DNA from: Streptomyces regalis
GTDB taxonomy: Bacteria > Actinomycetota > Actinomycetes > Streptomycetales > Streptomycetaceae
Reading direction: 5' to 3'
DNA length: 64,000 nt
Assembly: GCF_001509475.1 (NCBI RefSeq)
Contig: NZ_LLZG01000411.1
Coordinates: 124,001 to 188,000 of the forward strand
Position numbers and translations under genes: made by a program. The notes under the pieces were generated by a model. It did no database searches, had not been told where the DNA came from, and saw nothing but the letters and a program-made list of their open reading frames with translations. Positions 43,229 through 52,590 of this stretch are shown here, piece after piece; position 1 is the first letter of the stretch, and the number at the start of each line of letters is the position of its first letter.

Positions 43229-44698
43229 TCAGAAGTCGGTGGGAAGACCCTCGTGGGCAAGGGAGTTGGGGCCACCACCGGCGGGCACGTAGTCCGCCTC
43301 GACGGTCCACGCGGCGTCCAGCTTGGCCGGCCGGTAGTACTCGCTGCCCTGCCGCCAGTACCAGAGCATCGGGATCAGCCCGGCCGCGAGTCCGCCGATG
43401 CCGATCGCGACCGCGGAACTGCCCAGCTGGCCCAGCGACTCCACGAAGATCCAGAACATGAACAGGGCCCCGAACAACGGCCACACACCGCCGAGCACGA
43501 AGTTGCCCACCGACTTCAGCAGCATCTTGCGGTAGGCGACGACCACCGCGAGGCCCGTCAGCCCGTAATAGACGGCGATCTGCAGGCCGATGGCCGAGAT
43601 GGCGTCGGAGAGGATGTCGCCCACCGTGCCAAGGGAGTTGGCGGCGACGAACATCGCCAGCGCCACGACGCCCACCACGGCGATCGCCACCCACGGCGTG
43701 TTCCACCGGCGGTGCACACGGCCCAGGGCGGACGGCATCGTACGGTCCCGGCCCATCGCGAACAGCGAGCGCGTGACCTGGATGAGCGTGGTCTCCAGGG
43801 TGGCGATGGTGGACAGCATCACCGCCACGATCAGCAACTTGCCGCCCCAGCCCGGCCACACCTCCTCGCCGAGGACGGCCAGCACGTTGGCGTCGTTCTC
43901 CTGAATCTGCTTCGAGGAGAGGATGACGTTCACCGCGATCGTGAACACCTCGAACAGCAGGAACACGATGCCGACTCCGATGAGCCCCGCGAGGCCCGTC
44001 GTGCGGCGGCTGTTGCGGGTCTCCTCACTGAGGTTGCTGGTGACGTCCCAGCCCCAGTAGTAGAAGGCGGCGATCAGCGCCCCCGAGGCGAATCCGGTCA
44101 CCCCGTCGAAGTGCCCGAAGCCGAGCCAGGACCAGTCGAACGCCCGGGCGCTTCCCGAGTGGAAGAGGGCGAGCACGGCGAACAGGGCCAGTATGGCGAG
44201 CTCGACACCGGACATCACCAGCTGCGCCCGGACGGTGAGCCGCGCGCCGCCCAGTACCACGCACAGCATGATGACGAACCAGCCGGCGCCGACCAGTGTC
44301 GACAGCGCGGTGTTCTCGGCGAGTTCCTCGTCGAAGAGGGCGAGCGTCATCGCCCCGGCCGGCAGGGAGCCCGCCACCATGAAGATGGTCGTCGAGATCA
44401 CCAGCGCCCACCCGCTGATGAACCCCAGGAAGGGGTGCAGCGTACGCCCGACCCAGGAGTAACTGGCGCCCGCGTTCACATCGATCCGGCTGAGATAGCT
44501 GAAGGCCAGTGCGATGCCCAGCATCGGTATCGCGCAGTACAGCAGCGCGGCCGGACTGGCCAGGCCCACCGCGCCGACGAGGACCGCAGTGGTCGCGGCG
44601 ATCGAGTACGCCGGGGCACTGCCCGCGACCGCCATCACCACCGTGTCGAACGTACCGAGGGCATTGGCCTGCAGCCCTCTGCCCCTGCTGTTGCTCAT
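43229..44698 (-). CDS. APC family amino acid/polyamine permease
   Basis: A 489-residue transporter with twelve helices. SAPAYSIAATTAVLVGAVG is the APC helix-1 substrate loop, DVNAGASYSWVGRTLHPFLGF marks helix 3, and YWGWDVTSNLSEETRNSRRT the helix 6-7 loop. It should import an amino acid or amine by proton coupling. It is co-transcribed with the unknown 323-residue protein downstream. Confidence 0.92.
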   Translation of the reverse strand: MSNSRGRGLQANALGTFDTVVMAVAGSAPAYSIAATTAVLVGAVGLASPAALLYCAIPMLGIALAFSYLSRIDVNAGASYSWVGRTLHPFLGFISGWALVISTTIFMVAGSLPAGAMTLALFDEELAENTALSTLVGAGWFVIMLCVVLGGARLTVRAQLVMSGVELAILALFAVLALFHSGSARAFDWSWLGFGHFDGVTGFASGALIAAFYYWGWDVTSNLSEETRNSRRTTGLAGLIGVGIVFLLFEVFTIAVNVILSSKQIQENDANVLAVLGEEVWPGWGGKLLIVAVMLSTIATLETTLIQVTRSLFAMGRDRTMPSALGRVHRRWNTPWVAIAVVGVVALAMFVAANSLGTVGDILSDAISAIGLQIAVYYGLTGLAVVVAYRKMLLKSVGNFVLGGVWPLFGALFMFWIFVESLGQLGSSAVAIGIGGLAAGLIPMLWYWRQGSEYYRPAKLDAAWTVEADYVPAGGGPNSLAHEGLPTDF

Positions 44699-44883
44699 GG
44701 ATGCGCTGCTTTCCGTTGTGCACGACGTGCGGGCGGCGAACGGGCCCCGACGGCGTATGGGGGGTGGGGTGGTACAACGCCACGAACCGTTGAGGGATGG
44801 CCTCGGGGCAGGGGCGGCACAAAAGGGGTGGCGGATACGGCACGTCGGTGCGTCGCCGTACGGTCACGCCGTGTGTGCGAGTG

Positions 44884-45192
44884 ATGATAGCCCCACTCAT
44901 TGAGGCTTCAAGGGCACCTGGATCCTCCGGGGTTGGGGACGGCACAGCGGGCAGCAACGAGGAACAGCAGGACGCCGCACCGCTCGACCCGCAGGACGCC
45001 GTGGACGAGCGGACCTACGACGAGACCCTCGACCAACGCCTCACCCAGGAGGTCCCCGACCTGACCGAGCCCGCCACGAAGGAGGAGATCGCCTTCGACC
45101 AGGGCGTCGACGGCGGAGCGGCCGGCGCGGAGGAGGCCGCGATGCACGTGGTCGAGGACGTCGGCCTGCCGGAGGGCGACCAGGACAGCTGA
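44884..45192 (+). CDS. DUF5709-like acidic protein, probably N-terminally truncated
   Basis: About 102 residues, very acidic. TYDETLDQRLTQEVPDL and GGAAGAEEAAMHVVEDVG are the C-terminal motifs of the Streptomyces DUF5709 group as I remember it; the N-terminal half of that family is not present. No ribosome-binding site precedes the ATG at 44884. It may be a natural short version or a remnant. Confidence 0.5.
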   Translation: MIAPLIEASRAPGSSGVGDGTAGSNEEQQDAAPLDPQDAVDERTYDETLDQRLTQEVPDLTEPATKEEIAFDQGVDGGAAGAEEAAMHVVEDVGLPEGDQDS

Positions 45193-45202
45193 TGCGAGGG
45201 GC

Positions 45203-46606
45203 TCAGTCCCCGATCCGGTCGATCTGTCGCAACCTGTTCGTGGCGTCGAGGGCGGCGACCTTGTACGACTCCGCGAGCGTCGGGTAGTTGAACACCGCGT
45301 CGACGAGATAGTCGACCGTTCCGCCGCACCCCATCACCGACTGCCCGATGTGGATGAGTTCCGTCGCCCCCGTACCGAAACAGTGCACACCGAGCAGCGT
45401 GCGGTCCTCGGGGGAGACCAGCAGCTTCAGCATGCCGTGCGAGTCGCCGATGATCTGCCCGCGGGCCAGCTCGCGGTAGCGGGAGATGCCGACCTCGAAC
45501 GGCACCCGCTCCTCGGTGAGCTGGTCCTCGGTCCGCCCCACGAAGCTGATCTCCGGGATGGTGTAGATGCCGATCGGCTGGAGGTTGTGCATCCGGCCGA
45601 CCCGCTCCCCGAAGGCGTGGTACGCCGCCGCCCGCCCCTGCTCCATCGAGGTGGCGGCCAGCGCGGGGAAGCCGATGACGTCGCCGACGGCGTAGATGTG
45701 CGGCACCTCGGTGCGGTAGTGCTCGTCGACCGTGATCCGGCCGCGCGGGTCCGCGGTCAGCCCGGCCTTGTCCAGATCCAGCTCGTCGGTGAGCCCCTGC
45801 CGGCCCGCCGAGTACATCACCGCGTCGGCGGGGATCTTCTTGCCGCTCTCCAGGAGGGTCAGCGTGCCGCGCGGATGCCGCTCGACCGCGGCGACGGTCT
45901 CCCCGAAGCGGAACGTCACGGCGAGGTCCCGCAGGTGGTACTTGAGTGACTCGATCACCTCGACGTCGCACATGTCGAGCATCCCGGCGCGCTTCTCCAC
46001 CACGGTGATCTTGCTGCCGAGCGCGGCGAACATCGAGGCGTACTCCATGCCGATCACACCGGCGCCGACGATGACCATGGAGCGCGGCACCCTCTCCAGC
46101 GCCAGGACGTTGTCCGAGTCCATGATCGTCCGCCCGTCGAACTCCACGCTGCCGGGCCGCGCGGGCCGGGTGCCGGTGGCGATGACGATGTGCTCGGCGG
46201 TGAGCAGCCGTTCGTGGCCGGTGACCTCGCGCAGGGCGACGGTGTGCGGGTCGACGAAGCGGCCGGTCCCGGCGTACAGGGCGACGTGGTTGCGGGAGAG
46301 CTGGCTGCGGATGACGTCCACCTCGCGGCCGACCACGTGCTGGGTGCGGGCGGTCAGGTCGGCGACGGTGATGTCCTCCTTGAGCCGGTAGCTCTGGCCG
46401 TACAGATCGCGCTGGGTGAGACCGGTCAGGTACAGCACCGCCTCGCGCAGGGTCTTGGAGGGGATGGTGCCGGTGTGGATGGAGACGCCGCCGACCATGT
46501 CGGGGCGGTCGACGACGGCGACCCGGCGGCCCAGCTTGGCCGCGGCGATGGCGGCTTTCTGGCCACCCGGTCCGGATCCGATGACGAGCATGTCGAAGTC
46601 GGGCAC
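45203..46606 (-). CDS. sthA: soluble pyridine nucleotide transhydrogenase
   Basis: A 467-residue FAD-linked NAD(P) transhydrogenase (Si-specific). FAD loop [24 protein letters not shown] loop [17 protein letters not shown]-2 site [12 protein letters not shown]. The disulfide of related lipoamide reductases is replaced by GTIPSKT, as is characteristic of SthA, so it interconverts NADH and NADPH without a thiol relay. The GTG at 46606 gives the family N-terminus ([10 protein letters not shown]). A 14-base palindrome lies 27-40 bases upstream, and the sulfite oxidase gene is divergent. Confidence 0.92.
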   Translation of the reverse strand: MPDFDMLVIGSGPGGQKAAIAAAKLGRRVAVVDRPDMVGGVSIHTGTIPSKTLREAVLYLTGLTQRDLYGQSYRLKEDITVADLTARTQHVVGREVDVIRSQLSRNHVALYAGTGRFVDPHTVALREVTGHERLLTAEHIVIATGTRPARPGSVEFDGRTIMDSDNVLALERVPRSMVIVGAGVIGMEYASMFAALGSKITVVEKRAGMLDMCDVEVIESLKYHLRDLAVTFRFGETVAAVERHPRGTLTLLESGKKIPADAVMYSAGRQGLTDELDLDKAGLTADPRGRITVDEHYRTEVPHIYAVGDVIGFPALAATSMEQGRAAAYHAFGERVGRMHNLQPIGIYTIPEISFVGRTEDQLTEERVPFEVGISRYRELARGQIIGDSHGMLKLLVSPEDRTLLGVHCFGTGATELIHIGQSVMGCGGTVDYLVDAVFNYPTLAESYKVAALDATNRLRQIDRIGD

Positions 46607-46632
46607 CTTCAGGAGTCTGACAGTCCGAGCAC

Positions 46633-46646
46633 CCCTTTCGAAAGGG
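46633..46646. promoter_or_regulatory. 14-base perfect palindrome upstream of transhydrogenase
   Basis: CCCTTTCGAAAGGG is a perfect palindrome in the 160-base spacer between the divergent transhydrogenase and sulfite oxidase genes. It is a candidate operator; I do not recognise the regulator. Confidence 0.5.
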
Positions 46647-46755
46647 TGAGCCCGAAACCATTGCCGACGTGAAGTGACAGGAGAGGAAGGGAAGTTGGGC
46701 TGCCGGGGCTGCCGGGGTGGTCGCGGCGGCCCGGCACGACATGCCCGTATGGGTC

Positions 46756-46761
46756 GATAAT
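46756..46761 (+). promoter_or_regulatory. -10-like hexamer, probable leaderless start
   Basis: GATAAT lies six bases upstream of the ATG at 46768, which has no ribosome-binding site. That distance suits transcription starting at the ATG itself, a common arrangement in Streptomyces. Confidence 0.4.
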
Positions 46762-46767
46762 GCGGAT

Positions 46768-47946
46768 ATGGGGCATCGACTCGCCGACGTGAGCGCACCG
46801 GCCAGACTGGCCGCCCCCGAGGAGGGCATCGGCCGGGACGAACTCGCGCTCGCCACCCGCAACCACGGCCTGCCGCTCGAAGCCCTGCGCTACGACCTCA
46901 CCCCGCCCGGCCTGCACTACGTCCTGACCCACTACGACATCCCGTACGTCCCCGACGACACCCCCTGGCAGCTGACCCTCGGCGGCCGCGTCCGCCGCCC
47001 GCTGCGCCTGGACCTGGCCGATCTCCGGACGTTCCCACAGGTCACCACACGGGTCACGCTGGAGTGCGCGGGCAATGGCCGGGCTCTGCTGACGCCCCGG
47101 CCGGTGAGCCAGCCCTGGCTGGTCGAGGCGGTCGGCACCGCCGAATGGACGGGCGTACCGCTGCGCCTGCTGCTCGCCGAGACCGGAATCGAGGCCGGTG
47201 CGGTCGACGTGGTCTTCACGGGCGCCGACCACGGCGTCGAGCGCGGCGTCGAGCAGGACTACCAGCGCGCCCTGCCCGTGGACGTGGCCACGGGCAGCGA
47301 TCCCGAGGTGCTGGTCGCGTACGCCATGAACGGTGCCCCGCTGCCCCCGCAGCACGGCCGCCCGCTACGGCTGGTCGTGCCCGGGTGGTACGGCATGGCG
47401 CACGTGAAGTGGCTGCGCGAGGCAACCGTCACCGATGTGCCGTTCACGGGGTTCCAGCAGGCCGTGGCCTACCGGCTGCGCCGGCACCCCGAGGACGTGG
47501 GCGAACCCGTCACCCGCATCGCCCCGCGCGCCCTGCTCGTCCCGCCGGGCTTCCCCGACTTCATGTCCCGTTCCCGCGTGGTCCGGCCCGGCCCGGTCAC
47601 CCTGGAGGGGCGGGCCTGGTCCGGGCGCGGGCCGGTGACGTGCGTCGAGGTCAGCACGGACGCGGGACGCAGCTGGCAGGAGGCCGAGCTGGAGCCGGAC
47701 ACCGGTCACCGGTGGGCGTGGCGCCGCTGGCGGCACAGCTGGACGGCGACCCCGGGAGCACACGTGCTGAGCGCACGGGCCACCGACGCCGGAGGTCACA
47801 CCCAGCCACTGGTCCCGCCCTGGAACCGCGGGGGCTTCGCCAACAACCTCGTGCAGCGGGTGCCGGTGCTGTGCCCGGACGCGCACACGGCCGCCCAGGG
47901 TGCCGACACGCACCCTGGGGCGACCCGTGCGGATCCTGGACGGTGA
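46768..47946 (+). CDS. sulfite oxidase family molybdopterin enzyme
   Basis: A ~392-residue sulfite oxidase-type enzyme: molybdopterin domain with the Mo-ligating cysteine in [20 protein letters not shown] and [15 protein letters not shown], then the C-terminal dimerisation beta-sandwich ([16 protein letters not shown]). No signal peptide and no heme domain, so it is a cytoplasmic single-cofactor type; the electron acceptor is unknown. Start not certain: ATG 46768, ATG 46741 and GTG 46717 are in frame; 46768 is favoured by the -10-like element. Confidence 0.88.
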   Translation: MGHRLADVSAPARLAAPEEGIGRDELALATRNHGLPLEALRYDLTPPGLHYVLTHYDIPYVPDDTPWQLTLGGRVRRPLRLDLADLRTFPQVTTRVTLECAGNGRALLTPRPVSQPWLVEAVGTAEWTGVPLRLLLAETGIEAGAVDVVFTGADHGVERGVEQDYQRALPVDVATGSDPEVLVAYAMNGAPLPPQHGRPLRLVVPGWYGMAHVKWLREATVTDVPFTGFQQAVAYRLRRHPEDVGEPVTRIAPRALLVPPGFPDFMSRSRVVRPGPVTLEGRAWSGRGPVTCVEVSTDAGRSWQEAELEPDTGHRWAWRRWRHSWTATPGAHVLSARATDAGGHTQPLVPPWNRGGFANNLVQRVPVLCPDAHTAAQGADTHPGATRADPGR

Positions 47947-47954
47947 GGCTGAGG

Positions 47955-48164
47955 CTAGGGCAGCAGCTTGTCGAGGGCGGAGGGGCCCTCTGCCTCCAGC
48001 TTGCGCTTGGCCCATTCCAGGTTGCGCGGGGTGAGGTCCTTGCCTGAGGCAAGCACGATGTCCTCGGGGGACACCTCGGTGCCGGTGCGGGCGTGGAGCA
48101 GGTCGTCCGGGGTGGTGCGCTCCTCGGACGGCCCGGACGCTTCGGGCTGGCTCGTCGGCATCAT
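47955..48164 (-). CDS. small conserved hypothetical protein
   Basis: A 69-residue acidic helical protein (TPDDLLHARTGTEVSPEDIVLASGKDLTPRNLEWAKRK in two pieces: VSPEDIVLASGKDLT and NLEWAKRKLEAEG). I recall homologues in Streptomyces, function unknown. The double ATG at 48164 sits after GAGGAG, which decides the start; a frame open to 48299 is not supported. Confidence 0.7.
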   Translation of the reverse strand: MMPTSQPEASGPSEERTTPDDLLHARTGTEVSPEDIVLASGKDLTPRNLEWAKRKLEAEGPSALDKLLP

Positions 48165-48368
48165 CTCTGCTCCTCGGATCCGGATCACTACTTCGGGCCC
48201 GGTGCGGTCATCGGGTCTGCTATCACCATTCAACGCCGGAGCGGACCCTGCATCCGGAGGCGCCGGGACCCCGCTGCGCACCGGTCGGCCCCTGGACACC
48301 CTGGGTACCTCTCCGCTCCCGCGATGAAACCGACCGAGCCAGAGGACCGAGCGCCCTCCCGGGCCGCG

Positions 48369-49577
48369 TCAGCCCTCGAAAGGCGTGAGCGTCAGCCTGA
48401 TCCCCGTCGGCGCCGTGTCCTGGATGTACGAGGCGAAGTCGGCGACGTCGTCGAAGGCGAAGCCGTACGCCTTGCCGTCCTCGGTGGCCGCGTGCATCGC
48501 CTTGGCGTAGTGGTTGGTCAGGCCGGTCCGGTAGAAGGTGGCCGGGTCGGTCGTCGGCTGGGCCGGGTGGCTCAGCAGTGTCGAGCGGTTGAACCCGGCA
48601 CCGAGTACGGCGGCGACAGGGCCGGTCGTGCCGTCGTTGGGTGCGGCGAGGTTGCCGTCGCAGAACAGCACATCCCGGGTCGACGGCTTGGCGAAGGACA
48701 CCTGGGCCGGCCCGTCGAAGGTGAACCGTTCACCCCGCACCCGCCCCGTGAACGTACCCGCGTTGGTGGTGACGGTGAGGTCGCGCCCGGTGTACGTGCT
48801 CCACACCTCGTCGATGTACGGGGCGAAGTAGTCCTTGGCGAACAGGCCCGCGTCCAGGCCGTGTCCCGGGGCGATCACACGCGTGTCGTCCACGACGAGC
48901 CGTGCGTACTCCTCGACCTGCCGCACCGCGGCGAACGCGGCCGCCCGCCCGCCGGCCCGCAGCGTGCCCGCCGTCTGGTCCTTGGCGCCGGTCAACCTGA
49001 TGCTCAGCGGCACGCTGAACATGTCGACCATGGTGGTGTTGCAGAACATGCCGGCGGCGTTGTACGTGAACTCGGCACAGTCGTGCAGCACCGGGTAGTT
49101 GGGGTCCGACGTCACCCAGCCGGCCGGGTACTGCAGCGCGGCATTTCCGTTGCCGTCCGTGACGGCCTTGAACTTGAGCTTCTCGCCGAGCGACACATAG
49201 ATCCGCCCGGACATGTAGGGGAGGGACAGCCGGGTCTCTCCGCTGCCGGCCAGGCCGAGGGCGTAGTCGGTGAAGCCGTCGGGGCCGTTGTCCGACAGCG
49301 CGATCGGCGCGAGGGTGCCGTCGGGCGTGACGCGTACCTGCCGGCCGTCCTGGTTGCCGACGATGTAGATGTGGACGTTCGCGTTGCCGAAGGAGCCGCT
49401 GTCATTGACGATCGTCAGCGGCAGTGGGCCCGCCGCGGCGGGCTCGACGCCGTCCACGGGCGTACCCGCGAGGGCGTACGGGGCCACGGTGGCTATGGCG
49501 GGGACGGCCACCGCCGTGCCGCCGAGGGCGAAGAGAAGCCTGCGTCGACCGAGGTGGCGCTGGTGTCGGGAAGTCAT
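48369..49577 (-). CDS. GH64 beta-1,3-glucanase, secreted
   Basis: A 402-residue secreted enzyme of the laminaripentaose-producing type. A Tat-like signal (GRRRLLFALGGTAVAV, cleavage after ALAG) is followed by the GH64 domain: TIVNDSGSFGNANVHIYIVG opening strand, FTYN..GMFCNTTMVDMFSVPLSI in the middle, and PYIDEVWSTYTGRDLTV near the end. It cleaves fungal/yeast beta-1,3-glucan. The ATG at 49577 follows GGGAGACC. Two perfect GAGAGCGCTCTC operators upstream indicate LacI-type sugar control. Confidence 0.9.
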   Translation of the reverse strand: MTSRHQRHLGRRRLLFALGGTAVAVPAIATVAPYALAGTPVDGVEPAAAGPLPLTIVNDSGSFGNANVHIYIVGNQDGRQVRVTPDGTLAPIALSDNGPDGFTDYALGLAGSGETRLSLPYMSGRIYVSLGEKLKFKAVTDGNGNAALQYPAGWVTSDPNYPVLHDCAEFTYNAAGMFCNTTMVDMFSVPLSIRLTGAKDQTAGTLRAGGRAAAFAAVRQVEEYARLVVDDTRVIAPGHGLDAGLFAKDYFAPYIDEVWSTYTGRDLTVTTNAGTFTGRVRGERFTFDGPAQVSFAKPSTRDVLFCDGNLAAPNDGTTGPVAAVLGAGFNRSTLLSHPAQPTTDPATFYRTGLTNHYAKAMHAATEDGKAYGFAFDDVADFASYIQDTAPTGIRLTLTPFEG

Positions 49578-50065
49578 GTGGGGGGTCTCCCGGAGTACTT
49601 GTGGGGGGTACTTGGGCTGCGGTGGCGGGACGGGCGGCCGGCTTGAGAGCCAGTGTGAGAGCGCTCTCGGATCGCGCGTCACCGCCGCCTGTGGGCCACG
49701 ATGCTACGCACGACCCCTGCCTGGGCCAATGGGTCTGCATCACGCCCAAACTCCCCTCAACTGCGGGAACTTGAAAGACCACGGAATGACCACGGCCGCT
49801 TAATTCTCTCCTAAGGCCCACTTAAGCCGCGCGGGCTTTTGAGAGCGCTCTCCATGGTTTGGGGAGCCTCTTCAGGAGTCGCCAAAAACCCATGGACGGA
49901 GTCGATGAAGATCACGTACTGTGTGGATCCACGCCCTGAGACTGACGGAAGGAGGCGAGTGCCGTGCAGTTCACACCTTTCCAGCGCTCCCTTTTCCGTT
50001 GCCCCGGCGTGTTGCGTCAGATCTGACCGGGAGCGCTCCAAGCAGCCTTTGTCCCGGAGGAATCC
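49578..50065. promoter_or_regulatory. AGCGCT-core operator cluster between glucanase and GNAT genes
   Basis: This 488-base gap carries four AGCGCT cores: GAGAGCGCTCTC at 49657-49668 and 49841-49852 (both perfect 12-base palindromes), CCAGCGCTCC at 49981-49990, and GGAGCGCTCC at 50030-50039. The last resembles the CebR consensus TGGGAGCGCTCCCA. The first two would control the glucanase; the others lie in the leader of the gene at 50066. A small ORF at 49964-50026 is also in this gap. Confidence 0.7.
49964..50026 (+). CDS. possible leader peptide (20 residues)
   Basis: A GTG at 49964 eight bases after the strong GGAAGGAGG encodes MQFTPFQRSLFRCPGVLRQI and stops at 50026, 39 bases before the ATG at 50066. 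The strength of the ribosome-binding site is the main evidence. It could be a translated leader controlling the downstream gene, or chance. Confidence 0.4.
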   Translation: MQFTPFQRSLFRCPGVLRQI

Positions 50066-50962
50066 ATGACCGATCCGGTCATCCGCGCGCTCTCCGCGAG
50101 CGACGCCCATCTCTTCGACGCACACCCCGACCCGCTCGGCGCCCGTGAGGGGCACCGGCGGACCCGGTTCCGCCCCGAGTGGAAGCGAGTGGCCCTGCGT
50201 GACGGCACGGTCGTCGCTCGCGGCGCCTGGTGGGGCGGCCCCGACGACTCGGAGCCCATCAACATCAACTGGTTCGACGTGACCGAGGGCGAGGAGGAGG
50301 CCGGCGCCGAACTCCTGCGCTCCGCCCCCTGGCAGGTCGAACTCGAGATCAACCTGCCCGGTGGCTGGCGCGACGAGCCCGACCTGAAGGCCGCCGCCGA
50401 GGCCCGCTTCACCGCCGCACGCGCGGCCGGCTACGAACTGCTGGTGGAACGTTTCCTGTACCGCTGGACCCCCGAGCTGGGCCTGCCCGAGCGGCCCGGA
50501 CGCCTGCGCTTCAGCGCCGAACCCGATGACGCGGTCTTCTTCGACGCGCTGCGCCGCATCCACTCCGTCACGCTCGACGCCCACGCGCTGCGGGCCATCG
50601 AGGAGGGCGGTCTCGACCGGGCCGCCCAGGAGGAGCTCGACTTCTTCCACTGGTGCCCGTCCCCACGGGAGTGGTGGCAGCTCGCGCACACCCCGGACGG
50701 CGACCTCGCCGGCATCCACATCCCGGCACACAACCCCTCCAACCCGACCATCGGTTTCATCGGTGTCGTCCCCGAACAGCGCGGCCGCGGCTACGCCTAC
50801 GACCTCCTCGCGGAGTGCACCCACTTCCTCGTCGAGCAGGGCGCGGAGATCGTCACCGGAGCGACGGACCAGGGCAACTTCCCCATGGCCGCGAACTTCG
50901 CCAAGGCGGGCTTCCCCGTCGTCAGTGAGCGCCTCAACTTCCATGCGGGGGGCCAGGCGTAG
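50066..50962 (+). CDS. GNAT family N-acetyltransferase (two-domain)
   Basis: A 298-residue protein with a C-terminal GNAT domain: NPTIGFIGVVPEQRGRGYAYDLLAE is the acetyl-CoA pyrophosphate loop, and GATDQGNFPMAANFAKAGF the following helix. The N-terminal half is a degenerate second GNAT fold, as in several Streptomyces acetyltransferases. Substrate unknown. GGAGG precedes the ATG. A hairpin at 50998-51029 terminates the transcript. Confidence 0.88.
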   Translation: MTDPVIRALSASDAHLFDAHPDPLGAREGHRRTRFRPEWKRVALRDGTVVARGAWWGGPDDSEPININWFDVTEGEEEAGAELLRSAPWQVELEINLPGGWRDEPDLKAAAEARFTAARAAGYELLVERFLYRWTPELGLPERPGRLRFSAEPDDAVFFDALRRIHSVTLDAHALRAIEEGGLDRAAQEELDFFHWCPSPREWWQLAHTPDGDLAGIHIPAHNPSNPTIGFIGVVPEQRGRGYAYDLLAECTHFLVEQGAEIVTGATDQGNFPMAANFAKAGFPVVSERLNFHAGGQA

Positions 50963-50997
50963 CGAGGCCTAGAACCGAGGAGCAGTAGAGCAGGGCG

Positions 50998-51029
50998 GAC
51001 GGTCCGGGCCGACTGTGGTCCGGGCCGTC
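50998..51029. terminator. hairpin after GNAT gene
   Basis: Arms of 13 bases (50998-51010 and 51017-51029) pair with two G-T positions around a 6-base loop. It begins 36 bases after the stop codon at 50962. Confidence 0.65.
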
Positions 51030-51089
51030 TGTCAGTGCCGGTTGCCATGCTGGTCGACGGTGTGATCGACAGCGGACGCGGAGGGCGGC

Positions 51090-51416
51090 ATGGGGTTCGA
51101 CGGCGAGGTCTGGCAGGTGCGCAGCGGTGACGAGCCGGTCGGGGGGATCCTGATCGACGAGGCCGACTTCCCCTGGTTGTCGGGGCGCTTCACGCCCGGT
51201 CCGGGGTACGACGCGGTACGCGACCTGTTCGCCCGTGAACTGGCCCTGCTGGAGCGGGACTACGACGAGGTCTGGGAGGCGTGGGAGGCGGCTTACGACG
51301 AGATCCGAAGACGTGTCTCACTGTCCTCGCCGGACGGCCCGGTCGCCGAGTTCCTGCTGCACATCGAAGGTGACAGGGCCTGGTTCCGGTGGAGCGACGA
51401 GCCGTTCGAGGAGTAG
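51090..51416 (+). CDS. small acidic hypothetical protein
   Basis: A 108-residue acidic protein (DFPWLSGRFTPGPGYDAVRDLF, EVWEAWEAAYDEIRRRV in two blocks). Such proteins are widespread in Streptomyces and remain uncharacterised. The ATG is preceded by GGAGGG. It converges on the Gfo/Idh gene. Confidence 0.7.
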   Translation: MGFDGEVWQVRSGDEPVGGILIDEADFPWLSGRFTPGPGYDAVRDLFARELALLERDYDEVWEAWEAAYDEIRRRVSLSSPDGPVAEFLLHIEGDRAWFRWSDEPFEE

Positions 51417-51427
51417 GGCCCGGTCCG

Positions 51428-52315
51428 TCACGCACCCCCGTTCAACAGTGCTTCGGCCGCCGCCAGAACCTCGGTGACCTTCAGACCGAACGCCGCGTCG
51501 CACGCATGCGCGCGTCCGGTGCCGGAGGCGGCCAGCAGGGCGTCCCCGGCTCGGATCAGGGCGGACACCGCGCTGTCGGCGCTCTCCGGAAGCAGCGTCA
51601 CTCCGGCCGCGCCCCGCAGCTCCACCGTTGCCCCCGCTGCCGCGGGCGGCGCCGTGAGGCTCAGGGTGAGCGTGCTCGACGCGCCGCTGACGTGCTCGAG
51701 GACCAGATGGACGGTGTCGCCGGGCCCGTGCGCGGCCGCCGTCACGCGCCGGGCGTCGCCCAGAATCGGCAGCAGCACGGACAGGGCGTGGGGGCCCACG
51801 TCCCACAGCGCGCCCTTCTCCCGCCGCCACGGCGAGGCCGCGAACGGGTTGCCGTCACCGCTGAACACGGCGCCCAGCCACTGCGCCCGGCCCGTGAACC
51901 AGCCGTCCACGACGGCCTGTTCGGTGATCCACGCCTCGGTCTCCGACTGGAAACGGGCGGTGAAGAAGACGACCGAGGCCACACCGGCCTCCTCGACGGC
52001 CTCGACGACCGCCCGTCCCTCCTGCACCGTCAGCGCGAGCGGCTTGTCCAGCAGCAGATGGCAGCCCGCCCGCGCGGCCCGCACCGCCAGGTCGGCCTGG
52101 ACGGCCGGCGGCAGGGCGACGGCCACGGCGTCCACGTCGGCGAACAGCGTGTCCACGTCGTCGTAGGCACGCACGCCGTAGCTGTCGGCCAACTCCTTTG
52201 CGGCGGCCGTACGACGGCCCCACACCCCGACGAAGTCCAGTTCACGGTGCCGGCTCAGGGCGGGAGCGTAGGCCATCTGGGCCCATGGGCCGGTGCCGAG
52301 CAGTCCTATGCGCAT
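51428..52315 (-). CDS. Gfo/Idh/MocA family oxidoreductase
   Basis: A 295-residue NAD(P)-dependent dehydrogenase, the third of the window. MRIGLLGTGPWAQMAYAPAL is the nucleotide loop and DKPLALT supplies the catalytic lysine; GALWDVGPHALSVLL carries the histidine motif. The ATG at 52315 starts the conserved fold. It is divergent from the aldo/keto reductase gene. Substrate not evident. Confidence 0.88.
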   Translation of the reverse strand: MRIGLLGTGPWAQMAYAPALSRHRELDFVGVWGRRTAAAKELADSYGVRAYDDVDTLFADVDAVAVALPPAVQADLAVRAARAGCHLLLDKPLALTVQEGRAVVEAVEEAGVASVVFFTARFQSETEAWITEQAVVDGWFTGRAQWLGAVFSGDGNPFAASPWRREKGALWDVGPHALSVLLPILGDARRVTAAAHGPGDTVHLVLEHVSGASSTLTLSLTAPPAAAGATVELRGAAGVTLLPESADSAVSALIRAGDALLAASGTGRAHACDAAFGLKVTEVLAAAEALLNGGA

Positions 52316-52590
52316 GCCGCCGCCTCTCACTGTGCCGATCACTGTGCGAGCGTGCCACACCAACCGGGAGGACGCGCAAGCGGATAGATGGACGGGCGGA
52401 CAGGCGGACGGGCGGCCGAACTCGGCGTCGCCAATTCAGTGGCGCCGTCGCTGAATGCGTTCTCTTTCTTCTATTGGACCTCTCGCATCCGGACAGCCAC
52501 GCTGGAGTCGGTCCGGTACGGCCGTGATCCGCGGCCCGCCGGCCGGACGACAACGTTTCCCGCGCGACAGCCGAAAGAGGTCACGACCCC
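52316..52590. promoter_or_regulatory. divergent promoter region between Gfo/Idh and aldo/keto reductase
   Basis: 275 bases without a gene. It contains three 8-base tandem units GGACGGGC/GGACAGGC (52390-52413) and a short inverted repeat ATTCAG (52434-52439)/CTGAAT (52451-52456) followed by an AT-richer stretch TTCTCTTTCTTCTATTGG. Promoters for both genes should lie here; no motif is strong. Confidence 0.35.
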
